A stretch of DNA of 64,000 nucleotides from Streptomyces sp. A 4/2 (GTDB taxonomy: Bacteria; Actinomycetota; Actinomycetes; Streptomycetales; Streptomycetaceae), in contig NZ_CALNVW010000010.1 of NCBI RefSeq assembly GCF_940670765.1, forward strand, positions 124,001 to 188,000. Direction: 5' to 3'. Under the pieces are notes generated by a model that did no database searches, was not told the origin of the DNA, and saw nothing but the letters and a program-made list of their open reading frames with translations. Of this stretch, positions 15,860 through 25,138 are shown piece by piece. Both the position numbers and the translations under genes were made by a program. How positions within the stretch are numbered: the stretch's first letter is position 1; each line of letters opens with the position of its first letter.

Positions 15860-16483
15860 TCAGCCCTCGAAGCCGTTCTCGGCCAGGATCTCGTCGATGC
15901 GGGCGCGGTGCGCCGTTTCCCACGCGTCGAGTGACTCGTCGGCCTCCTTGGCCAACTTGGCCCGAGCCGAGAGGAGTACCTCTTCCCGACGGGCGTGGGG
16001 CGTGACCACGATGCCCTCCTCGTCGGCCACGACGATGTCCCCGGCGTTCACCCGCACGCCTCCGCACCGCACTTCGCCGTTGAGGGGGACGACGGCCTTT
16101 TTGGTGCCGGGGTACGGGATGACGCCCCTGGCGAAGACGGGGAAGCCCATCGCGCGCACCTCGGCGAGGTCCCTGATCACGCCGTCCGCCACCAGCGCCA
16201 CGATGCCCCGGCGCTGGGCGACGGCGCAGACGTTCCCTCCGGCGAGTGCGTAGTCCACATCGCCCGCCTCGACGACGAGGACCGAGCCGGGCTCCGCGCG
16301 GTGGATGGCCGCGTGCAGCATGAGGTTGTCACCGGGAGGGCACCGCACGGTGAACGCGGGGCCCGCGATGCGTGGAGGCGACGGCCACAGCGGGCGGATA
16401 CCGGTGTTCATGACGTGCTCGCGGCCCAGGACGTCCGCGAGGGTGGTCGGGGAGATGTCCTGGAAGCCGGTGAGGTCGCTCAT
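15860..16483 (-). CDS. RraA-like 4-hydroxy-4-methyl-2-oxoglutarate aldolase family protein
   Basis: 207 aa, the usual size of the RraA/HMG-aldolase family. The metal and substrate region has GDVDYALAGG (about 75-84) and DGVIRD with Arg104 and Asp105, matching the Arg-Asp pair needed for aldolase activity; true RNase-E-inhibiting RraA proteins lack some of these. The family cleaves 4-hydroxy-4-methyl-2-oxoglutarate or decarboxylates oxaloacetate. Older annotations call such proteins dimethylmenaquinone methyltransferase, which is wrong. GAAGGACGAGC lies just before ATG 16483. No other aromatic-catabolism gene adjoins it. Confidence 0.85.
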   Translation of the reverse strand: MSDLTGFQDISPTTLADVLGREHVMNTGIRPLWPSPPRIAGPAFTVRCPPGDNLMLHAAIHRAEPGSVLVVEAGDVDYALAGGNVCAVAQRRGIVALVADGVIRDLAEVRAMGFPVFARGVIPYPGTKKAVVPLNGEVRCGGVRVNAGDIVVADEEGIVVTPHARREEVLLSARAKLAKEADESLDAWETAHRARIDEILAENGFEG

Positions 16484-16620
16484 GCTCGTCCTTCGCCTTC
16501 GTGCGGGCGCCCGCTGTCGTGGTGGAGACCGGACCGTGCCGCTGCGAGCCTATGAGCTGATGTGGGCGCGGGGAACTGCTGGGCGTCAGCCCTTGGGCCG
16601 CCGCCGGACAGCCTTGAGGC

Positions 16621-17067
16621 CTACTGCTGTTCCGTGGCGATCAGCCTGGCGAGCAGCGCGTTGAGCTGCTTCCGTTCCGTAGGCGTCAGCGGGGCGAGCA
16701 GTTCGTCGTTGGCCCGGTCGCCCAGTTTCTCCAGGCGGTGCAGGAGCGCCCGGCCGTCCGCCGTGAGTTCGAGTGCGTTCTTGCGGGCGTCGCGGGGGTC
16801 CCTGGTGCGGCTGATCAGCTGCTTGGCCTGTAGCTCGTTGAGCACCGTGACCATGTCCTTGGGGTCGATCCGGACGGTGCGGGACAGCTCGGCCTGGGCC
16901 AGGGGGCCGAGTTCGGCGATGCCGCACAGCACCGCGTGGTGGGGCATCCGTACGCCCTCCTCGGCGAGGTGTTCGCTGACCAGGCGGTGGCCGCGGGCCG
17001 AGGCGCGGGCCAACAGCCAGCTGGGCAGGGTCCGGAGGCGGCTGAGCGGGGCGGGGGATGCGTGCAT
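16621..17067 (-). CDS. MarR family transcriptional regulator
   Basis: 148 aa winged-helix regulator. Recognition helix and wing are visible at about residues 60-110: LAQAELSRTVRIDPKDMVTVLN followed by LISRTRDPRDARKNALELT, the DxRD wing motif typical of MarR. It is divergent from the oxidoreductase gene at 17223, and two similar palindromes plus a repeat array fill the gap, so control of both genes is likely. Such pairs commonly respond to phenolics or electrophiles; the ligand here is unknown. Confidence 0.9.
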   Translation of the reverse strand: MHASPAPLSRLRTLPSWLLARASARGHRLVSEHLAEEGVRMPHHAVLCGIAELGPLAQAELSRTVRIDPKDMVTVLNELQAKQLISRTRDPRDARKNALELTADGRALLHRLEKLGDRANDELLAPLTPTERKQLNALLARLIATEQQ

Positions 17068-17089
17068 GGCGACAGTCTAGGCAAATTCG

Positions 17090-17134
17090 TTGGGGTTCCC
17101 CATGGATTCGATTATCGTTGGGGATCCCAATGGA
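17090..17134. promoter_or_regulatory. Paired MarR-type operator palindromes
   Basis: TTGGGGTTCCCCATGGA at 17090-17106 and TTGGGGATCCCAATGGA at 17118-17134 are two copies of a near-palindrome, 28 bp apart centre to centre, each preceded by (T/A)TCG. They begin 22 bp upstream of the MarR start. The duplicated, symmetrical design is what a MarR dimer pair would bind. Confidence 0.7.
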
Positions 17135-17140
17135 TTGCAG

Positions 17141-17210
17141 CCGGAAGCCGGAAGCCGGAAGCCGGAAGCCGGAAGCCGGAAGCCGGAAGCCGGAAGCCGG
17201 AAGCCGGGAG
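17141..17210. repeat. 7-bp tandem repeat, ten units
   Basis: Nine perfect copies of CCGGAAG followed by one variant, CCGGGAG. The array separates the operator-like palindromes from the oxidoreductase ribosome binding site. One unit change moves operator and start codon by 7 bp relative to each other. Confidence 0.9.
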
Positions 17211-17222
17211 AGGGAGGCGCGC

Positions 17223-18149
17223 ATGCGCAGGATCAGGTTCCAGCCGTGGGACACCGCCGAGCCGTTCGTGATCGACGAGGTGCCCGTGCCGGTCCCGGGT
17301 CCCGGGCAACTGCTCGTACACACCGAGGTCGTGGGGGTGGGGATCGGTCTCGTCAGGATGCTGCACGGCCGTACCGCGCCGGAAGCCGGACCGGGCGGCG
17401 AGATGGTCGGGCGGGTCGCCGCGCTGGGCGTGGGTGTGGCGGGGTTCGAGGTCGGGGACCGCGTGGGCGGGGTGGTGTTCGAGGACGTCTACGCCCGGTC
17501 GGTGCTCGCCGCCCCTGCGTTGGTCACTCGTGTACCGCCGGAGGTGACCGCCCCGGACGCGCTTGCGCTGGTACGCGGCGGCCTGGTCGCGCTCGGCGCA
17601 CTTCGTGCCGGACGCTTCGAGCGGGGCGAGTCGGTCCTGGTCACCGCGGCGGCCAGTGGGAGCGGGCATCTGGCCGTGCAACTGGCCAGGGCGCTGGGTG
17701 CGGGTCGGGTCGTCGCGGCGGTCGGGTCGCCGGAGAAGGCCGGCTTCGTGCGCGGGTGCGGCGCCGACGAGGTGGTGACGTACGGGCAGGAGTCCTGGGG
17801 CGACCCGGTGGGCGTGGTCCTGGACGGCGTCGGCGGCGCGTTGGTGCAGCGGGGAGTGGACGCTCTCGCGCCGCACGGCAGGCTCGTGGCGTTCAGTGCG
17901 GGCGGCGGCGCCGTGGACGCCGGAAGCCTGCTCGGCGACCTCAAGTCGGTGACCGGGTTCTCCGTCGGACGGATCAGCCGCGACCGGCCCGAACAGATCG
18001 CCCGGCTGCGGGCAGAGCTGTGGGACCTGCACGCCGCGGGCCGCCTGCACCCGGCGCACACGGCGCTGCCGCTCGACCGGATCGCGGAGGCCGTCGAGTT
18101 GGTCGAGGCGCGCGGCAACCTCGGCCGGGTCCTGCTGCGCACGGGCTGA
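17223..18149 (+). CDS. Zinc-independent quinone-oxidoreductase-like MDR protein
   Basis: 308 aa medium-chain dehydrogenase/reductase of the quinone oxidoreductase subgroup. The GroES-like N-terminal domain (1-110) lacks the cysteine/histidine zinc ligands. The Rossmann half starts near residue 138 with VLVTAAASGSGHLAVQLARALGA, where the usual AASGGVG reads AASGSGHL. NADPH-dependent reduction of quinones or enones is inferred. ATG 17223 has GGGAGG at good distance; a longer frame upstream merely translates the 7-bp repeat. It is divergent from a MarR gene, which probably represses it. Confidence 0.88.
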   Translation: MRRIRFQPWDTAEPFVIDEVPVPVPGPGQLLVHTEVVGVGIGLVRMLHGRTAPEAGPGGEMVGRVAALGVGVAGFEVGDRVGGVVFEDVYARSVLAAPALVTRVPPEVTAPDALALVRGGLVALGALRAGRFERGESVLVTAAASGSGHLAVQLARALGAGRVVAAVGSPEKAGFVRGCGADEVVTYGQESWGDPVGVVLDGVGGALVQRGVDALAPHGRLVAFSAGGGAVDAGSLLGDLKSVTGFSVGRISRDRPEQIARLRAELWDLHAAGRLHPAHTALPLDRIAEAVELVEARGNLGRVLLRTG

Positions 18150-18183
18150 CCGCCCGGCAGGTTCCGGTCATGACGATTCATGA

Positions 18184-18226
18184 CGATGGGCCGCCGCTCC
18201 CGAGCGGGGGGAACGGCGGCCCATCG
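18184..18226. terminator. Bidirectional terminator hairpin
   Basis: A perfect 13-bp stem CGATGGGCCGCCG / CGGCGGCCCATCG closes a 17-nt loop that can itself pair (CTC/GAG). It lies between the oxidoreductase gene (ends 18149) and the convergent NlpC/P60 gene (ends 18373). Confidence 0.85.
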
Positions 18227-18372
18227 GCCATGACTTGCCACTGAACGGTCATCTCGGACGAATCGGGGAAATGCCTCGGACAGGTCGGAGAGCCGTCGGG
18301 TGGATCGGGGCACCCGTCCGGTGACGGATCGGAGAACCGCCCAGGGGGGACCGGAGGGCAGCCCCGTGTGGA

Positions 18373-19215
18373 TCAGAGAACGCGGACCGCGCCGGTCGGC
18401 TGGTCGTAGCTCAGGGGGCGCTCGACCACACCGGAGCTCGGGTTCTGCGCGCCGACGAACTGGCCGCCGCCGACGTAGATGGCCACGTGGTACGCGCTGC
18501 CCGCGCTGCCCCAGTAAAGGATGTCGCCGGGCTGGAGGTTGCTCAGCGAGACCTGGGTGCCCGCGGTCGACTGGCCCTGCGAGACGCGCGGCAGGTCGAC
18601 GCCGATGTTCTTGTACGCGGCCTGGACCAGGCCGGAGCAGTCCCAGGAGCTGGAACCGGTGCCGCCCATGACGTACGCGTCGCCGATGTGGGACTTCACG
18701 AAGCTCACGATGGACGCGGCGGAGCCGGTGGCCTGCGAGGAGCTGGAGGAGCTGCTGCCGCCGATGTTGCTGACGCTGGACGCGGGGACGGCGTTGAGCG
18801 TCGTACGGGCGGAGGAGCGCGACGCGCGCTGCAGGGCAGCCGCCTCGGCCTTCTTCTTGGCTTCGGCCTCGGCCTTGGCCTTCGCCTCGGCCTTCTTCTT
18901 GGCCTCGGCCTTGTGGACGGCGTCCGTCTTGGCCTTCTTGGCGGCCTTGGCGGCGTCCTGGGCCGCGGTGTCCTGCTGGGCCTGCTGCTGCAGGTCGGTG
19001 GCGGCCTGCTCGGTGGCTTCGGCGACCTGTGCGGCGCTGAGGGTGGGCATCTGGATGGTGGTCTCGGTCACCGGCTCGGCAGCGTTTGCCGAACCGGCGG
19101 CGCCTGCCACTGCGATGGTGCTGAGAACGCCACCGGCAACTCCGGCGCGGAGCACGTTCTTGGCTGTGCTGAGGCGGGGCTTCCGGTGGCTGGGTATGTG
19201 AGCGGTGTGGGACAT
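18373..19215 (-). CDS. Secreted NlpC/P60 cell-wall hydrolase
   Basis: 280 aa from ATG 19215. A long signal peptide (basic region, hydrophobic core about residues 24-42, likely cleavage after SANA near 46) is followed by a Lys/Ala/Glu-rich coiled-coil-like linker (about 85-128, with KAEAKKKAEAKAKAEAEAK) and a Ser-rich stretch. The C-terminal NlpC/P60 domain (about 168-280) has catalytic Cys193 in WDCSGL and His243 in YHVAIYVGGG. It should cleave peptide cross-bridges in peptidoglycan outside the membrane. Streptomyces relatives act in growth and spore germination. Confidence 0.92.
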   Translation of the reverse strand: MSHTAHIPSHRKPRLSTAKNVLRAGVAGGVLSTIAVAGAAGSANAAEPVTETTIQMPTLSAAQVAEATEQAATDLQQQAQQDTAAQDAAKAAKKAKTDAVHKAEAKKKAEAKAKAEAEAKKKAEAAALQRASRSSARTTLNAVPASSVSNIGGSSSSSSSQATGSAASIVSFVKSHIGDAYVMGGTGSSSWDCSGLVQAAYKNIGVDLPRVSQGQSTAGTQVSLSNLQPGDILYWGSAGSAYHVAIYVGGGQFVGAQNPSSGVVERPLSYDQPTGAVRVL

Positions 19216-19345
19216 GAGCACTACCGCTATCAGTCATTCCCGGTCCCCATCAACAAACGTGTGTTGCGCCACAGTTACGAACGGATGAGTTCATTCCGGT
19301 TGCCCACGGCCTTTATTGACGCCCAAACGGGCAATACGGTCATCG

Positions 19346-19365
19346 ATGATCATGGTTGTGATCAT
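19346..19365. promoter_or_regulatory. Palindrome upstream of NlpC/P60 gene
   Basis: ATGATCA and TGATCAT form a perfect 7-bp inverted repeat with a 6-nt spacer, 131 bp upstream of the NlpC/P60 start. The A/T-rich sequence stands out in this GC-rich DNA, which makes an operator plausible. The binding protein is unknown. Confidence 0.4.
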
Positions 19366-19821
19366 GGACTTTCCGTAATTCGTCCGAATTGCCCGACGCC
19401 TACCATCCGTTCACGAAGTTGGCCAAGCCCCGTTTCTTCCGCACCCGGCGCGGAGTGAGGCAGGTCACGCCGCGGTCACGAACCCGGGAGGGGTGCGGCT
19501 GCGTCCGCGAACGGCGCCGCTCGTGAATGCGCGCACGCGGCCGTCCGTGACCGTTCCGGTCGCCGAACTCACCCCCTAGGGGTGTGCGGCGGACCTCTAC
19601 CACTCGGATCTGTCCATCGCCAATTTGCGTGTATGGGCCACTACTTGATAGGGGCGCACCCTCTGGACCAGCGGTAACACGGGAAGATGTCACGTCTCGT
19701 GACCACCCGGGCGCTTCGCGTATGAAGATCACCGGTCATCCGACTTCATGATCCTTCGTCAGGTGGTGGAGATCACAAAGGCGTTGTCGTACCCCGTGTC
19801 GCAGATCACAGACCGGCGGGC

Positions 19822-19861
19822 ATAGGATGCGGGGCAGTCGGGCTTGTGACCTGCTTCACAT
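19822..19861 (+). promoter_or_regulatory. nuo promoter region with Rex-like operator
   Basis: TTGTGACCTGCTTCACAT (19844-19861) matches the Rex operator pattern TGTGAAC-N3-TTCACA at 15 of 16 constrained or free positions. Rex is the actinomycete repressor that senses the NADH/NAD+ ratio and is known to act on respiratory operons. A TAGGAT at 19822-19827 may be the -10, placing the operator just downstream of the start site as a roadblock. The same bases also fit TGTGA-N6-TCACA, so a CRP-family protein is an alternative. Confidence 0.75.
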
Positions 19862-19956
19862 ATTCGCGATCTTCGTCCGGACGGCGGGGCGAGCGAGGCG
19901 GACGAGCCGGCCCGATGCGGTCCAACGGTCAAGGACGACTGGAAGGAGCGAGGAGC

Positions 19957-20316
19957 GTGAATGCCTACGCGCCCATCCTCGTACTCGGCGCCCTCGGGGC
20001 AGGGTTTGCGATCTTCTCCGTGGTCATGGCCACGCTTATCGGCCCCAAGCGCTACAACCGGGCGAAGCTCGAAGCGTACGAGTGCGGTATCGAACCGACA
20101 CCCACGCCGGCCGGAGGCGGCCGTTTCCCGATCAAGTACTACCTGACGGCGATGTTGTTCATCGTCTTCGACATCGAGATCGTCTTCCTCTATCCCTGGG
20201 CGGTCACCTTCGACTCCCTGGGGCTTTTCGGGCTCGTCGAGATGCTGCTCTTCGTGCTCACCGTCTTCGTCGCCTACGCGTATGTGTGGCGGCGCGGCGG
20301 TCTGGAATGGGACTGA
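19957..20316 (+). CDS. nuoA: NADH-quinone oxidoreductase subunit A
   Basis: 119 aa, three transmembrane helices, first gene of the 14-gene complex I operon. NuoA sits beside NuoH near the quinone chamber; its conserved acidic loop YECGIEP is present, as is FDIEIVFLYPW in helix 2. The GTG at 19957 follows AGGAG closely, and the longer upstream frame is not protein-like. Expression is probably under the Rex-like operator about 100 bp upstream. A second, divergent NuoA is encoded at 60184. Confidence 0.95.
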   Translation: MNAYAPILVLGALGAGFAIFSVVMATLIGPKRYNRAKLEAYECGIEPTPTPAGGGRFPIKYYLTAMLFIVFDIEIVFLYPWAVTFDSLGLFGLVEMLLFVLTVFVAYAYVWRRGGLEWD

Positions 20317-20333
20317 GGGGCTGAGGGGCACCT

Positions 20334-20888
20334 ATGGGACTCGAAGAGAAGCTGCCGAGTGGCTTTCTGCTGACCACCGTCGAACAGGCCGCGGGCTGGG
20401 TACGGAAATCCTCCGTCTTCCCGGCCACCTTCGGCCTCGCCTGCTGCGCCATCGAGATGATGACGACGGGCGCGGGCCGGTACGACCTGGCGCGGTTCGG
20501 CATGGAGGTCTTCCGCGGATCGCCGCGACAGGCGGACCTGATGATCGTGGCCGGGCGGGTGAGCCAGAAGATGGCGCCCGTCCTGCGGCAGGTCTATGAC
20601 CAGATGCCCAGCCCCAAGTGGGTTATCTCCATGGGGGTTTGTGCGTCATCGGGCGGCATGTTCAACAATTACGCAATTGTTCAGGGTGTGGACCACATCG
20701 TCCCGGTTGATATCTATTTGCCCGGCTGCCCGCCCCGTCCCGAGATGCTGATGGACGCCATCCTCAAGCTCCACCAGAAGATCCAGGGCTCCAAGCTCGG
20801 GGTCAACCAGGTGGAAGCGGCCCGCGAGGCGGAGGAGGCGGCCCTCAAGGCGCTCCCGACGATCGAGATGAAGGGGCTGCTGCGGTGA
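20334..20888 (+). CDS. nuoB: NADH-quinone oxidoreductase subunit B
   Basis: 184 aa peripheral-arm subunit that carries terminal cluster N2, the electron donor to menaquinone. The four ligands are the adjacent Cys37-Cys38 (LACCAIE), Cys103 and Cys132 (PGCPPRPE). The C-terminus ends in an Ala/Glu-rich helix. It overlaps nuoC by the four bases GTGA, implying coupled translation. Confidence 0.97.
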   Translation: MGLEEKLPSGFLLTTVEQAAGWVRKSSVFPATFGLACCAIEMMTTGAGRYDLARFGMEVFRGSPRQADLMIVAGRVSQKMAPVLRQVYDQMPSPKWVISMGVCASSGGMFNNYAIVQGVDHIVPVDIYLPGCPPRPEMLMDAILKLHQKIQGSKLGVNQVEAAREAEEAALKALPTIEMKGLLR

Positions 20889-21598
20889 GTGACGAGCACG
20901 AGAAGAACGGCGCGGCACCGGACCGGCGCGACGCTTCCGGTGAGGTCATCGGCGTACGCAAGGGGATGTTCGGCGCCAACAACGGCGGGGACACCAGCGG
21001 ATACGGCGGGCTCGTACGGACCGTGGCCCTGCCCGGCGCCACGAACCGGCCCTACGGCGGTTGGTTCGACGAGGTCGCCGACGAGCTGGAGGGTGCGCTG
21101 GAGGAGCAGGGACTCGTCCCCGGCAACGCCATCGAGAAGACGGTCGTCGACCGCGGCGAGCTCACCTTCCACATCGACCGCGAGCACCTGCCGACCGTGG
21201 CGCGGACCCTGCGCGACGATCCGGCCCTCCGCTTCGAGCTCTGCACGGGCGTGAGCGCCGTGCACTTCCCGGGGGACAAGGGCCGCGAACTGCACGCGGT
21301 CTACCACCTGCGCTCGATCACCCACGGGCGGCTGATCCGCCTGGAGGTCGGTGCGCCGGACGCGGACCCGCACATCCCGTCGCTGGTCGCGGTCTATCCG
21401 ACCAACGACTGGCACGAGCGCGAGGTCTACGACTTCTTCGGCCTGATCTTCGACGGCCACCCGGCCCTCACCCGGATCATGATGCCGGACGACTGGCAGG
21501 GCTTCCCGCAGCGCAAGGACTACCCCCTGGGCGGCATCGCCATCGAGTACAAGGGCGCCCAGATTCCCGCTCCGGACCAGCGGAGGTCGTACACCTGA
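20885..21598 (+). CDS. nuoC: NADH-quinone oxidoreductase subunit C
   Basis: 237 aa, 30-kDa subunit of the peripheral arm. The core domain (about 65-225) has the family signature [18 protein letters not shown] and the ending KDYPLGG. An N-terminal extension of about 60 residues is Gly/Asp-rich. It is separate from NuoD, unlike the fused NuoCD of enterobacteria. Start GTG overlaps nuoB; its TGA shares one base with the nuoD ATG. Confidence 0.96.
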   Translation: MSDEHEKNGAAPDRRDASGEVIGVRKGMFGANNGGDTSGYGGLVRTVALPGATNRPYGGWFDEVADELEGALEEQGLVPGNAIEKTVVDRGELTFHIDREHLPTVARTLRDDPALRFELCTGVSAVHFPGDKGRELHAVYHLRSITHGRLIRLEVGAPDADPHIPSLVAVYPTNDWHEREVYDFFGLIFDGHPALTRIMMPDDWQGFPQRKDYPLGGIAIEYKGAQIPAPDQRRSYT

Positions 21599-22935
21599 TG
21601 TCCACTTCACCCACCTCCGCATCACAGGCCGCGGCCCGCGAGACGACCGAGGGGACTGTATATACAGTCACCGGTGGCGACTGGGACGAAGTCGTCCAGT
21701 CCGCGGCCAAGGCCGACGACGAGCGCATCGTCGTCAACATGGGACCGCAGCACCCGTCCACGCACGGTGTGCTCCGGCTGATCCTGGAGATCGACGGCGA
21801 GACCGTCACCGAGGCCCGCTGCGGCATCGGCTATCTCCACACCGGCATCGAGAAGAACCTCGAATACCGGACCTGGACGCAGGGCACCACCTTCGTCACG
21901 CGCATGGACTACCTGACGCCGTTCTTCAACGAGACGGCGTACTGCCTGGGCGTCGAGAAGCTGCTCGGCATCGAGGACCAGATTCCCGACCGGGTGTCGG
22001 TCATCCGCGTCCTGCTGATGGAGCTCAACCGGATCTCCTCGCACCTGGTCTGTCTCGCCACCGGCGGTATGGAACTGGGCGCGACGACGATAATGATCTA
22101 CGGCTTCCGCGACCGTGAACTCGTCCTCGACATCTTCGAGCTGATCACCGGACTCCGGATGAACCACGCGTTCGTCAGGCCCGGAGGACTGGCCCAGGAC
22201 CTGCCCCCGGGCGCCGTGGACCAGCTGCGCGAGTTCGTGAAGACGATGCGCAAGAACCTGCCGGAGTACGACAAGCTCGCCACCGGCAACCCGATCTTCA
22301 AGGCGCGCATGCAGAACGTCGGCTATCTCGACCTGGCCGGCTGCATGGCCCTCGGCGCGACCGGTCCGATCGTGCGCTCCGCGGGGCTCCCGCACGACCT
22401 GCGCAAGACCGACCCGTACTGCGGTTACGAGAACTACGACTTCGAGGTCCCGACCGCCGACACCTGCGACTCCTACGGCCGCTTCCTGGTCCGCCTCGAA
22501 GAGATGCGGCAGTCGCTGCGCATCATCGAGCAGTGCCTGGACCGCCTGGAGCCGGGCCCGGTCATGGTCGCCGACAAGAAGATCGCCTGGCCCGCGCAGC
22601 TCGCGCTCGGCCCGGACGGACTCGGCAACTCGCTGGACCACATCAAGGAGATCATGGGCACCTCCATGGAGGCCCTGATCCACCACTTCAAGCTGGTGAC
22701 CGAGGGCTTCCGGGTCCCGGCCGGACAGGCGTACACCGCGGTCGAGTCACCCAAGGGCGAACTGGGCGTCCACGTCGTCTCCGACGGTGGCACCCGGCCC
22801 TACCGGGTCCACTTCCGCGACCCGTCCTTCACCAATCTGCAGGCCATGGCGGCGATGTGCGAGGGCGGCCAGGTCGCCGACGTCATCGTCGCTGTCGCGT
22901 CCATCGACCCCGTGATGGGAGGCGTCGACCGATGA
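21598..22935 (+). CDS. nuoD: NADH-quinone oxidoreductase subunit D
   Basis: 445 aa, 49-kDa subunit that forms the quinone-binding cavity with NuoB. The quinone-pocket loop [15 protein letters not shown] lies at about residues 46-60, and the hydrogenase-like C-terminus is complete ([23 protein letters not shown] ending). It starts with an ATG overlapping the nuoC stop by one base. It is the only nuoD visible in the window, which matters because the second nuo cluster lacks one between C2 and H2. Confidence 0.97.
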   Translation: MSTSPTSASQAAARETTEGTVYTVTGGDWDEVVQSAAKADDERIVVNMGPQHPSTHGVLRLILEIDGETVTEARCGIGYLHTGIEKNLEYRTWTQGTTFVTRMDYLTPFFNETAYCLGVEKLLGIEDQIPDRVSVIRVLLMELNRISSHLVCLATGGMELGATTIMIYGFRDRELVLDIFELITGLRMNHAFVRPGGLAQDLPPGAVDQLREFVKTMRKNLPEYDKLATGNPIFKARMQNVGYLDLAGCMALGATGPIVRSAGLPHDLRKTDPYCGYENYDFEVPTADTCDSYGRFLVRLEEMRQSLRIIEQCLDRLEPGPVMVADKKIAWPAQLALGPDGLGNSLDHIKEIMGTSMEALIHHFKLVTEGFRVPAGQAYTAVESPKGELGVHVVSDGGTRPYRVHFRDPSFTNLQAMAAMCEGGQVADVIVAVASIDPVMGGVDR

Positions 22936-23753
22936 CGGACGCTGCTCCGGCGGCTTCGACCGCTGCAACGAGTCTGGGCATGCCCCAACTCCCCGCTCCC
23001 GACTACCCGGCCGACGTACGCGCCAGGCTCGACGCGGACGCGAAGGAGATCGTCGCCCGCTACCCGGACAGCAGGTCGGCACTGCTGCCGCTGCTGCACC
23101 TGGTGCAGGCCGAGGAGGGGTACGTCACCCGGACCGGGGTCCGGTTCTGCGCCGAGGTGCTGGACCTGACCACCGCCGAGGTCACCGCGGTCTCCACCTT
23201 CTACTCCATGTACCGGCGCAAGCCGAGCGGCGACTACCAGGTCGGCGTCTGCACCAACACCCTGTGCGCGGTGATGGGCGGCGACGCGATCTACTCCGCG
23301 CTGCGGGAACACCTGGACGTCGGCGACGGGGAGACCACCGGCGACGGCAAGGTCACCCTGGAGCACATCGAGTGCAACGCGGCCTGCGACTTCGCGCCGG
23401 TCCTGATGGTGAACTGGGAGTTCTTCGACAACCAGACCGTCGAGTCCGCGAAGCAACTGGTCGACGACCTGCGAGCAGGGCAGCAGGTGGCCCCGACCCG
23501 CGGTGCGCCCCTCTGTACCTACCAGGAGACCTCCCGGATCCTGGCGGGCTTCCCCGACCAGCGGCCCGGAGCGGTCGAGGCGACCGGCGGCGCGGGACCC
23601 GCGTCACTGGTCGGCCTGCGGCTCGCGAAGGGCGAGGGCCCCCGGCCACGCGTGGTGTCCCCACGTGGCGAGGCCCCCGAGGACCCACCACAGCAGACCT
23701 CGGCCTCCGACCCGGACAACCAGGCAGGACCCGCGGCCGAGGAGGGGGAGTGA
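22932..23753 (+). CDS. nuoE: NADH-quinone oxidoreductase subunit E
   Basis: 273 aa, 24-kDa thioredoxin-like subunit of the NADH-oxidising module. The [2Fe-2S] cluster N1a ligands are Cys107, Cys112, Cys148 and Cys152. The protein is about 100 residues longer than the E. coli subunit; the extra C-terminus (about 200-273) is Pro/Gly/Glu-rich and presumably disordered. It overlaps nuoD by ATGA. Confidence 0.96.
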   Translation: MTDAAPAASTAATSLGMPQLPAPDYPADVRARLDADAKEIVARYPDSRSALLPLLHLVQAEEGYVTRTGVRFCAEVLDLTTAEVTAVSTFYSMYRRKPSGDYQVGVCTNTLCAVMGGDAIYSALREHLDVGDGETTGDGKVTLEHIECNAACDFAPVLMVNWEFFDNQTVESAKQLVDDLRAGQQVAPTRGAPLCTYQETSRILAGFPDQRPGAVEATGGAGPASLVGLRLAKGEGPRPRVVSPRGEAPEDPPQQTSASDPDNQAGPAAEEGE

Positions 23754-25138
23754 TGACCTTGGCGACCGAGATCAACGGCGGCGGAAACGGCGAGGGGAAC
23801 GGCAGGACCGGCCCCGAGCAGGTGCTCACGCCGGTCCTTTCGGCCTTCTGGGACCAGGCGGAGTCCTGGACCCTGGAGACGTACAAGCGGCACGAGGGGT
23901 ACGAGGGCCTGAAGAAGGCCCTCGCCATGGAGCCCGACGACCTCATCGCGTACGTCAAGGACTCCGGTCTGCGCGGCCGTGGCGGCGCGGGCTTCCCCAC
24001 CGGAATGAAGTGGCAGTTCATCCCGCAGGGCGACGGAAAGCCGCACTATCTAGTTGTCAACGCCGACGAATCGGAGCCCGGGACCTGCAAGGACATCCCG
24101 CTCCTCTTCGCGAACCCGCATTCCCTCATCGAGGGGATCGTGATCGCCTGTTACGCGATCAGGTCTTCGCATGCCTTCATCTATCTCCGGGGCGAAGTCG
24201 TCCCCGTACTGCGGAGGTTGCACGAGGCCGTACGCGAGGCGTACGAGGCGGGCTTCCTCGGCAAGGACATCCTGGGCAGCGGACTCGACCTCGACGTCAC
24301 CGTGCACGCGGGGGCGGGCGCGTACATCTGCGGTGAAGAGACCGCACTGCTCGATTCCCTGGAGGGCCGCCGCGGCCAGCCCAGGCTCCGTCCTCCCTTC
24401 CCTGCCGTGGCCGGGCTCTACGCATGTCCCACTGTGGTGAACAACGTCGAGTCCATCGCATCGGTTCCCGCGATCCTGAACCGGGGCAAGGACTGGTTCC
24501 GGACCATGGGCAGCGAGAAGTCCCCCGGATTCACGCTCTATTCGCTGAGCGGGCACGTCACCAGCCCCGGCCAGTACGAGGCCCCGCTCGGCATCACGCT
24601 CCGCCAGCTGCTCGACATGAGCGGCGGCATCCGGAGCGGCCACCGGCTCAAGTTCTGGACACCGGGCGGCTCTTCGACCCCGATGTTCACCGAAGAACAC
24701 CTCGACGTCCCGCTGGACTACGAAGGGGTGGGCGCCGCCGGATCGATGCTCGGCACCAAGGCGCTCCAGTGCTTCGACGAGACGACCTGCGTGGTGCGGG
24801 CCGTCACCCGCTGGACCGAGTTCTACGCGCACGAGTCCTGCGGCAAGTGCACACCGTGCCGCGAAGGGACGTACTGGCTGGTCCAGTTGCTCCGCGACAT
24901 CGAGGCGGGCAAGGGCCAGATGGCCGACCTCGACAAGCTGAACGACATCGCCGACAACATAAACGGTAAGTCGTTCTGCGCACTCGGCGACGGCGCCGCC
25001 TCGCCGATCTTCTCCTCGCTCAAGTACTTCCGCGAGGAGTACGAGCAGCACATCACCGGCAAGGGCTGCCCGTTCGACCCGGCCAGGTCGACGGTCTGGG
25101 CCGACGAACCCCACCGCACCTCGGAGGTGAACGCATGA
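23753..25138 (+). CDS. nuoF: NADH-quinone oxidoreductase subunit F
   Basis: 461 aa, 51-kDa subunit carrying FMN, the NADH site and cluster N3. The nucleotide loop [13 protein letters not shown] is at about residues 75-87, and the N3 ligands are Cys363, Cys366, Cys369 and Cys409. Its ATG shares one base with the nuoE stop. The presence of E, F and G here shows that this operon encodes a true NADH dehydrogenase. Confidence 0.97.
   Translation: MTLATEINGGGNGEGNGRTGPEQVLTPVLSAFWDQAESWTLETYKRHEGYEGLKKALAMEPDDLIAYVKDSGLRGRGGAGFPTGMKWQFIPQGDGKPHYLVVNADESEPGTCKDIPLLFANPHSLIEGIVIACYAIRSSHAFIYLRGEVVPVLRRLHEAVREAYEAGFLGKDILGSGLDLDVTVHAGAGAYICGEETALLDSLEGRRGQPRLRPPFPAVAGLYACPTVVNNVESIASVPAILNRGKDWFRTMGSEKSPGFTLYSLSGHVTSPGQYEAPLGITLRQLLDMSGGIRSGHRLKFWTPGGSSTPMFTEEHLDVPLDYEGVGAAGSMLGTKALQCFDETTCVVRAVTRWTEFYAHESCGKCTPCREGTYWLVQLLRDIEAGKGQMADLDKLNDIADNINGKSFCALGDGAASPIFSSLKYFREEYEQHITGKGCPFDPARSTVWADEPHRTSEVNA

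Larger units (their letters stand above)
19216..19956. other. 741-bp regulatory intergenic region, no gene
   Basis: This divergent gap serves the NlpC/P60 gene and nuoA. I see no convincing ORF or RNA gene. It contains several palindromes: ATGATCA-N6-TGATCAT at 19346-19365, CACCCC-cta-GGGGTG at 19570-19584, GTCACG-tct-CGTGAC at 19689-19703, and a Rex-like site at 19844-19861. The density of operator-like sites suggests heavy regulation. Confidence 0.6.

Noticed and set aside
9791..16620. Insertion sequence or integrase behind the accessory island
   Set aside because: No transposase, integrase, tRNA or terminal inverted repeat is visible; turnover seems to have come from recombination between related genes.
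17141..17210. CRISPR-like array
   Set aside because: Seven-base units without spacers; a simple tandem repeat. None of the other arrays has spacers either.
19216..19500. Possible c-di-AMP riboswitch before the NlpC/P60 gene, as known for some Streptomyces cell-wall hydrolase genes
   Set aside because: I could not find the conserved riboswitch blocks on the minus strand; a covariance-model search would decide.
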